This document shows, piece by piece, positions 1 to 5,257 of a stretch of 5,257 nucleotides of DNA. Position 1 is the first letter of the stretch. Every line of letters starts with the position of its first letter. The translations under genes and the position numbers were made by a program. Source of the DNA: Alphaproteobacteria bacterium UBA1002 (GTDB lineage: Bacteria; Pseudomonadota; Alphaproteobacteria; Rickettsiales; UBA998); NCBI GenBank assembly GCA_002291845.1, contig DBAU01000041.1, positions 1-5,257 of the forward strand, in the 5' to 3' direction. The notes beneath the pieces were generated by a model, which did not search any database, had not been told where the DNA came from, and was given only the letters and a program-made list of their open reading frames with translations.

Positions 1-906
1 GGCGCCTGGCCCGAGGTCATGCTCTGGGAGATCCCGGCGCTGGCGATCCTGATGGAACTGCGCGCCCGCGCCGTCCTGAAGACGATGGGCAAGTTCGACC
101 TGCAGGTCCTCTATGCGCGCGCCATGACGCGGGTCTGGGACAAGGTGGAACGGCTGCGCCGGATCGACGGGCTGCGCCTGGCCGATTTCGGCACAAGGCG
201 GCGGCACGGGTTCCTGTGGCAGGACTGGTGCGTGCAGGCGATGGTCGACGGGCTGCCGGGCGCCTTCATCGGCACCTCGAACTGCCTGATCGCCAAGAAC
301 CGCGACCTCGAGGCGATCGGGACCAATGCCCACGAGTTGCCGATGGTCTATGCGGCGCTGGCCGCGACCGACGCCGACCTGGCGCAGGCCCCCTATCGCG
401 TCCTGGCCGACTGGCACGAGGAACACGACGGCAACCTGCGCATCATCCTGCCCGACACCTACGGGACCGAGGGCTTCCTGGCCCGCGCGCCCGACTGGCT
501 GGCGGCCTGGACCGGGATCCGCATCGATTCGGGCAACCCCGAGGCCGCGGCAGAGACCGCCATCCGCTGGTGGCAAGCGCGGGGCGAAGACCCGGCGACC
601 AAGCTCGTGATCTTTTCGGACGGGCTGGACGTGGACCGGATCGAATCCCTGCACGCCCGCTTCAAGGGCCGGGTCAAGGTGAGCTTTGGCTGGGGCACGA
701 TGCTGACCAACGACTTCCGCGCCCTGGTCCCGGGCGACCGGCTGGCGCCCTTCAGCCTGGTCTGCAAGGCGGCCGCGGCGGCTGGGCGGCCAACGGTCAA
801 GCTGTCCGACAACCCCGAAAAGGCCCTGGGCCCGGCTGATGAAATCGCGCGCTACAAGCGCGTGTTCGGAGTGGGCGCGCAGACCCCGGTTCCCGTCCTG
901 GTGTGA
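1..906 (+). CDS. pncB: Nicotinate phosphoribosyltransferase, 3' part (5' end outside window)
   Basis: This cytoplasmic NAD-salvage enzyme (Preiss-Handler pathway) joins nicotinate to PRPP, with ATP hydrolysis, to give nicotinate mononucleotide. The frame is open from base 1 and reads GAWPEV before the first ATG at 19, so that ATG is internal. There are 302 codons here. The family is usually about 400-435 residues, so roughly the first 100-130 are missing. Family motifs, numbered from the Met at 19, appear in order: DFGTRRRHGF (56-65), GTSNCLIAKN (85-94), GTNAHELP (101-108), IDSGNP (169-174), VIFSDGLD (197-204), SFGWGTMLTND (222-232) and KLSDNPEK (261-268). The His in GTNAHE (bases 331-333) matches the histidine that is phosphorylated in the Salmonella and E. 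coli enzymes. Codons end almost only in G or C: 2 of the first 40 end in A or T. It converges on gcdH, with paired hairpins in the 72-base gap. The identification is firm. Confidence 0.95.
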   Translation, partial: GAWPEVMLWEIPALAILMELRARAVLKTMGKFDLQVLYARAMTRVWDKVERLRRIDGLRLADFGTRRRHGFLWQDWCVQAMVDGLPGAFIGTSNCLIAKNRDLEAIGTNAHELPMVYAALAATDADLAQAPYRVLADWHEEHDGNLRIILPDTYGTEGFLARAPDWLAAWTGIRIDSGNPEAAAETAIRWWQARGEDPATKLVIFSDGLDVDRIESLHARFKGRVKVSFGWGTMLTNDFRALVPGDRLAPFSLVCKAAAAAGRPTVKLSDNPEKALGPADEIARYKRVFGVGAQTPVPVLV

Positions 907-921
907 CCGCCGCGCCAACGT

Positions 922-946
922 CAAAAGCCTTGTTCCAAGGCTTTTG
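922..946. terminator. Perfect hairpin 1 of a tandem pair, likely bidirectional terminator
   Basis: Arms CAAAAGCCTTG (922-932) and CAAGGCTTTTG (936-946) are perfect 11-bp reverse complements around a 3-base loop TTC. The hairpin starts 15 bases after the pncB stop, and the 3' arm ends in TTTTG, a short T run. Read on the minus strand it also ends in a TTTTG arm, so it could stop transcription from either side of this convergent pair. The U tract is short for a classical intrinsic terminator, so termination is inferred from position and symmetry. Confidence 0.65.
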
Positions 947-969
947 CAAATCCCTTTTCAAGGGATTTG
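947..969. terminator. Perfect hairpin 2 of a tandem pair, likely bidirectional terminator
   Basis: Arms CAAATCCCTT (947-956) and AAGGGATTTG (960-969) are perfect 10-bp reverse complements around the loop TTC. It abuts hairpin 1 with no spacer and has the same plan: CAAA at the left end, TTTG at the right end, and a 3-base TTC loop (GAA on the other strand). It lies 9 bases past the gcdH stop, so it is the first structure a gcdH transcript would form. The arm sequences differ from hairpin 1, so this is not a direct duplication. Confidence 0.6.
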
Positions 970-978
970 CGCCGCACC

Positions 979-2154
<1,176 letters not shown>

Positions 2155-2160
2155 AGGAAT

Positions 2161-2166
2161 CTCCTT
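2161..2166 (-). promoter_or_regulatory. Shine-Dalgarno site of gcdH
   Basis: On the minus strand AAGGAG lies 6 bases before the ATG at 2154-2152. This near-ideal motif and spacing supports that start over any internal Met. Confidence 0.85.
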
Positions 2167-2179
2167 ATTTATAAAATAA
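2165..2179. repeat. AT-rich inverted repeat before gcdH
   Basis: TTATTT (2165-2170) and AAATAA (2174-2179) are reverse complements separated by ATA. The dyad overlaps the start of the Shine-Dalgarno and the candidate -10 box, where a repressor or a local RNA fold could act. It is short and very AT-rich, so chance is a real possibility. No known operator is recognised. Confidence 0.3.
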
Positions 2180-2201
2180 CGCGGAAACGGCCCTCAGACA
2201 A
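2173..2201 (-). promoter_or_regulatory. Candidate sigma-70-type promoter for gcdH
   Basis: On the minus strand TTGTCT (2201-2196) could be a -35 box and TATTTT (2178-2173) a -10 box, with a 17-base spacer. Each matches 4 of 6 consensus bases. A transcript from it would have a leader of only about a dozen bases. It overlaps the end of the AsmA-like gene by nothing but lies just 6 bases past its stop, so gcdH might have its own promoter or simply be read through from upstream. The match is weak and based on spacing and position only. Confidence 0.3.
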
Positions 2202-2206
2202 GGCGT

Positions 2207-5200
2207 TCACTCAATGGATTCTGTGGCGTCTACGGGCTGGCGCATCCGACGGTGCGGCTTCTTTTGATCCGCAGGTACGCGGTTGGCTTCTTTATTCTCG
2301 GTCACCTCAAATAAGTTTCTTAGAAAACCCGGAGCCAATAAAGAAAGAGGATTCACGCTGACTGACGGATCATCCACCGGGCCTTTGATGCTGAAACGGG
2401 CCGCAAATACACCCTCACCTTCGTTACCAACCAGAACATTGCCAATCAATGGCAGGTTACCCAACAGGGAATTGGCCGTGTAGGAAGGCACCAAGGTGCC
2501 GGTAAGGGCAAGGAGAGTACCATCATTGGCAATTTCGCCTTCAAGTGTCACGCCAAGTGCGGGGCCATAAGCCTTTGCTTTTTTTATAATCAGATCGTCA
2601 TCCATGTAGCGCACTTCACCGCTCAGTTTGGTGAAGCGAATGCCGTTACCCGATACCGTATCCGCCAGCCCGGTCAGCGATAAAAGGGTCAGTAGTCGCG
2701 TCAGAGCGGGAGCATTTTCCAGAGAGAACTCTTTCATTACCACGGAAGCATTGAGCGGTCGACCAGGTGTGCTGTCATCAAATCTGCCCTCCACAACCAA
2801 GGCTCCCTGCCGCACATGCTGGGCAATTTCCAACACACGCAGCAGCTCGCCAGCATCATCAGAATGCATTGATAAGGTGCGCCCCTCAAGACCTTGATGA
2901 ATGGTGTAAGAAAGCGTCTTATTATCCAAAGTACGGGCGTTGATGGCTGCATTCTGGCAATAATCTCCGGCGCAATGCATGGAGCCCTTTACGGATTGCA
3001 GGGTGCGTCCATCACCGAGACTGACGCGTCCCAGATCCAGGTCCAGCATTAGATCTTCCATCCAATCATCGTCGTCTTGCGGAGGGCTTTCCTGCTGCAT
3101 CCAGGGGGCCAGATTCAACATCGCACCTCGCAAAGTCAGCTGACGCAGACTACTCTTGGCATCGCGCTGGTAGGTGACGGCCAGATCATGGCCATTGATG
3201 CGTGCAACTGGCAAGTTGGCGTTCAGAATCTCTTCTGTAGTGCTGAGCTGCGCGTACCCTTCCACCTGCTCATTTCCGGCTGAATAATGAAACTGCATTT
3301 TGGACAAAGCATCTAGATTACGCTCATGCTGCAAACGCAGTGTCGCAGGGGCACCAATGGCTTTCCGGTATCCCCATTCTGTAAGTAAAAGATCGGTCTG
3401 CGTGAGATCGAAATTGGCTTTGGTGGTTTCTTTGCCTGGTAACTCCTCAATTTGTGCATCAAGCTTCATGCTGCCGGTAATTCCGCGTGGAACCCGCAAG
3501 CCAAGGGCGGCAAAGCGACTGGATGGGACATCACCTTTTACATGATACCGCGTGAAGGGGCTGGTATGCGACTGCTCAACCCTCAGCGACACGGGGACTT
3601 GCTGCAGTCGCGTTTTAGCTTCCAGTGAGAGTGCCGCATTATCCGCGTGAAATGTTCCGCTCAGCTGTTCAATATCCCAACGCTTCATGACTTGTTTCTG
3701 CCCAACCCCATCCAGCGTGGCGTCAATCACATAATTGACGATACTTGAAGTGTCTTCGACCGGTCCGGCCTCCTCAGGGTATATTATCATTTCCAGCGTC
3801 ACCGTTCCTGTTGCGCTGCCTTGTAGCGTAGCTGGATCCAATGCCAGCGATTGCGCAAGGTTTAACCGTGCCGGTGACAAAAGCTCAGCGACATCTGGAG
3901 CGATGGTGGCAATCTCTAGTGATGCATCCACTGGCGTAGTAAAATCATTGAAATTAGATATTTTTACCGTCCCTTTGTGAAGGCGTGTTCCGTCTAGCAA
4001 TTCTGCGTGGGTGATGTCTGCGTGCAGTGTTTCTCCCGTGATTTTAATTGTGGCATCCAGAGCGTTTGCTGCGGGCAAATGATCCAGATATCGCAGCGTG
4101 GCGCGTGTCACATGTACCATGGCATCCACACAGTGATCGGGAAGCGTGGGCGCTTTAAGATCGTTTGGCGAAAAACGCAATTTAGCTACGCCGAGTGCTT
4201 CGCCGTCGCGAATGCGTGTGGTTACCCAGCGGCGCGTCTCCGGCGCCAGCGATAATGGCCAAAAGTTTTCCAGATCATTCAGCGGAAGCGGTCCTGCTTC
4301 GGCCACCAGATCACCGGCGATGCCATCGGTTTGTGCTTGCAGTGTTCCGCGCAGCTTGATATCCGTCCCATCACTGATAAGGTGCCAATTCTCCAGCATA
4401 TACGTGTCATCGGCGTAATAAATCCCCCCCTTGAATGATTGAATAGAGAGTGGGTGAGGGAAAAGGGTTGCGTTCTCGTAGCTACCGTTGATTCCTTCAA
4501 GTTTTATATCAAGTTTAGAAAGTTCTCCCTCTGGCGTGATGTTGGCATCGGCGATGCCGTTTACTGCAAGGGATAAGCCTTTCAATGCCCCTACTTCAGG
4601 TAAAAGATGAAGAATGGGTCCTGCCTTAAATCGTAATAAATCGGCGTGCACAGCGTACCCGCGCTCTCCCTGCGTCACCTCTAGCTTCAGTCGCGCCGGA
4701 GAGGCATCGCTACCTTCTTCAAGTACCAAGGCGGTTTTTCCGTCTTCATGCTCAAACGTGACCCGAGGCAGGACCAGCGTGTCAATTCCTGAGGGATGCA
4801 GGACGATCAGGCGCACCTGCTCCAGCCTCGCACTTTGCAATGCAAGACGTGTCCAGTCTATCGGTGTTGGAGGGCTCTCAGAATGCGCACTTTCATTCTG
4901 ATTATGGCCAGAAAATCCAAGAGAATATTTTCCCTCGGGGGAAACTTTTAAGGTAAGCGCTGCCTGACTAAGTGCGACATGCTGCAGCGTCAGCTTGCCC
5001 TGCAAGAGTGGCAAGAGTGAGGCATTCAAATCCACCCGCGGAAAGCGAGCCACCGGCTTGGCATCCGTGCGGATGACCACATCCTGCGCGTGCAGCGTAA
5101 GATGCGGCCACGGGGTCCACTGCATCCCAAAGCGCACATAGTCGGCCTTTGCATGATAGGGCGCTAGCGCTTCCGAGAGGACCTGCTCAAGCTTGGCTTG

Positions 5201-5257
5201 TAAAAGAGGCGAGTGCCGTGGCTGAATTGTGAGCAGCGTGCCAATCAGCAAAACAAA
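2207..5257 (-). CDS. AsmA/YhdP-like envelope protein (DUF3971 and AsmA-like C-terminal region), 5' end outside window
   Basis: This is a large protein of the AsmA family. In E. coli, relatives such as YhdP and TamB are anchored in the inner membrane, span the periplasm as a long beta-groove and help move phospholipids to the outer membrane. That role is inferred here from the family. There are 1016 codons visible. The frame stays open to the edge, so the TTG at 5251 is not taken as the start. The first residues, FVLLIGTLLTI, look like the end of an N-terminal membrane helix. Numbered from that TTG, an AsmA-like N-terminal part covers about 15-110, a DUF3971-type stretch with ENFWPLSLAPETRRWV spans 328-343, and the middle is long and beta-rich. 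The C-terminal block has LLSLTGLAD (856-864), GTLVPSYTANSLLGNLPLIG (918-937) and VNPLSLLAPGFLRNLF (966-981), a pattern typical of alphaproteobacterial members. A short basic tail (KKPHRRMR) ends it. It lies 52 bases before gcdH on the same strand, and its codon usage matches only the 5' part of gcdH. No strong terminator follows it. Confidence 0.85.
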   Translation of the reverse strand, partial: FVLLIGTLLTIQPRHSPLLQAKLEQVLSEALAPYHAKADYVRFGMQWTPWPHLTLHAQDVVIRTDAKPVARFPRVDLNASLLPLLQGKLTLQHVALSQAALTLKVSPEGKYSLGFSGHNQNESAHSESPPTPIDWTRLALQSARLEQVRLIVLHPSGIDTLVLPRVTFEHEDGKTALVLEEGSDASPARLKLEVTQGERGYAVHADLLRFKAGPILHLLPEVGALKGLSLAVNGIADANITPEGELSKLDIKLEGINGSYENATLFPHPLSIQSFKGGIYYADDTYMLENWHLISDGTDIKLRGTLQAQTDGIAGDLVAEAGPLPLNDLENFWPLSLAPETRRWVTTRIRDGEALGVAKLRFSPNDLKAPTLPDHCVDAMVHVTRATLRYLDHLPAANALDATIKITGETLHADITHAELLDGTRLHKGTVKISNFNDFTTPVDASLEIATIAPDVAELLSPARLNLAQSLALDPATLQGSATGTVTLEMIIYPEEAGPVEDTSSIVNYVIDATLDGVGQKQVMKRWDIEQLSGTFHADNAALSLEAKTRLQQVPVSLRVEQSHTSPFTRYHVKGDVPSSRFAALGLRVPRGITGSMKLDAQIEELPGKETTKANFDLTQTDLLLTEWGYRKAIGAPATLRLQHERNLDALSKMQFHYSAGNEQVEGYAQLSTTEEILNANLPVARINGHDLAVTYQRDAKSSLRQLTLRGAMLNLAPWMQQESPPQDDDDWMEDLMLDLDLGRVSLGDGRTLQSVKGSMHCAGDYCQNAAINARTLDNKTLSYTIHQGLEGRTLSMHSDDAGELLRVLEIAQHVRQGALVVEGRFDDSTPGRPLNASVVMKEFSLENAPALTRLLTLLSLTGLADTVSGNGIRFTKLSGEVRYMDDDLIIKKAKAYGPALGVTLEGEIANDGTLLALTGTLVPSYTANSLLGNLPLIGNVLVGNEGEGVFAARFSIKGPVDDPSVSVNPLSLLAPGFLRNLFEVTENKEANRVPADQKKPHRRMRQPVDATESIE
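4424..4430 (-). other. Seven-base G run inside the AsmA-like gene
   Basis: The coding strand has AAG GGG GGG ATT, encoding KGGI. It is the longest mononucleotide run I noticed in the gene. The frame is intact through it. Such a run can be a site of sequencing error or slippage, but nothing here shows phase variation. Confidence 0.4.

Noticed and set aside
19..21. ATG as the true start of pncB
   Set aside because: The frame is open to base 1 with plausible PncB residues before it, there is no ribosome binding site, and the protein would lack its N-terminal domain.
216..839. Second plus-strand open frame of 207 codons inside pncB
   Set aside because: It is the +2/+3 shadow of pncB with a repetitive Gly/Arg/Pro composition. 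The pncB frame holds every conserved motif.
2155..2206. Intrinsic terminator after the AsmA-like gene
   Set aside because: AACGC and GCGTT could pair just before ATTTT on the minus strand, but the stem is only 5 bp around a loop of about 20 bases with little inner pairing.
5249..5251. TTG as the true start of the AsmA-like gene
   Set aside because: The frame continues to the window edge and the start would cut a membrane helix. The start is almost certainly outside.

Overview
The window holds the 3' part of one gene, one complete gene and most of a third. They lie in two stretches of DNA with very different base and codon usage. Everything visible is proteobacterial, most likely alphaproteobacterial. 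There are no RNA genes, mobile elements, CRISPR arrays or attachment sites that I can support.

Positions 1 to about 1800 are GC-rich, about 68% G+C in the 60-base rows I counted by hand, with almost every codon ending in G or C. This resembles Rhodobacterales such as Paracoccus or Rhodobacter. The stretch carries the last 302 codons of pncB (nicotinate phosphoribosyltransferase, + strand), two back-to-back perfect hairpins at 922-969 that look like a bidirectional terminator, and the last ~273 codons of gcdH (glutaryl-CoA dehydrogenase, - strand), convergent with pncB.

Positions from about 1800 to 5257 are lower in G+C, roughly 47-60% in the rows counted, with about a third of codons ending in A or T. 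This stretch carries the first ~118 codons of gcdH, a 52-base gap with a good ribosome binding site and a possible promoter, and 1016 codons of a large AsmA/YhdP-like envelope protein (- strand) that runs off the right edge. The AsmA-like gene and gcdH point the same way and could be co-transcribed.

The main observation is that the compositional border lies inside gcdH, near residue 118, without breaking the reading frame. The encoded enzyme is full length and keeps its substrate-binding and catalytic residues, yet its two parts appear to come from different genomes. The simplest explanation is a metagenome assembly chimera joined through a conserved gene. In-frame homologous recombination in nature is the alternative. 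I see no evidence of a new multi-gene system. The neighbourhood of pncB and the AsmA-like gene should not be read as real synteny until the join is confirmed.
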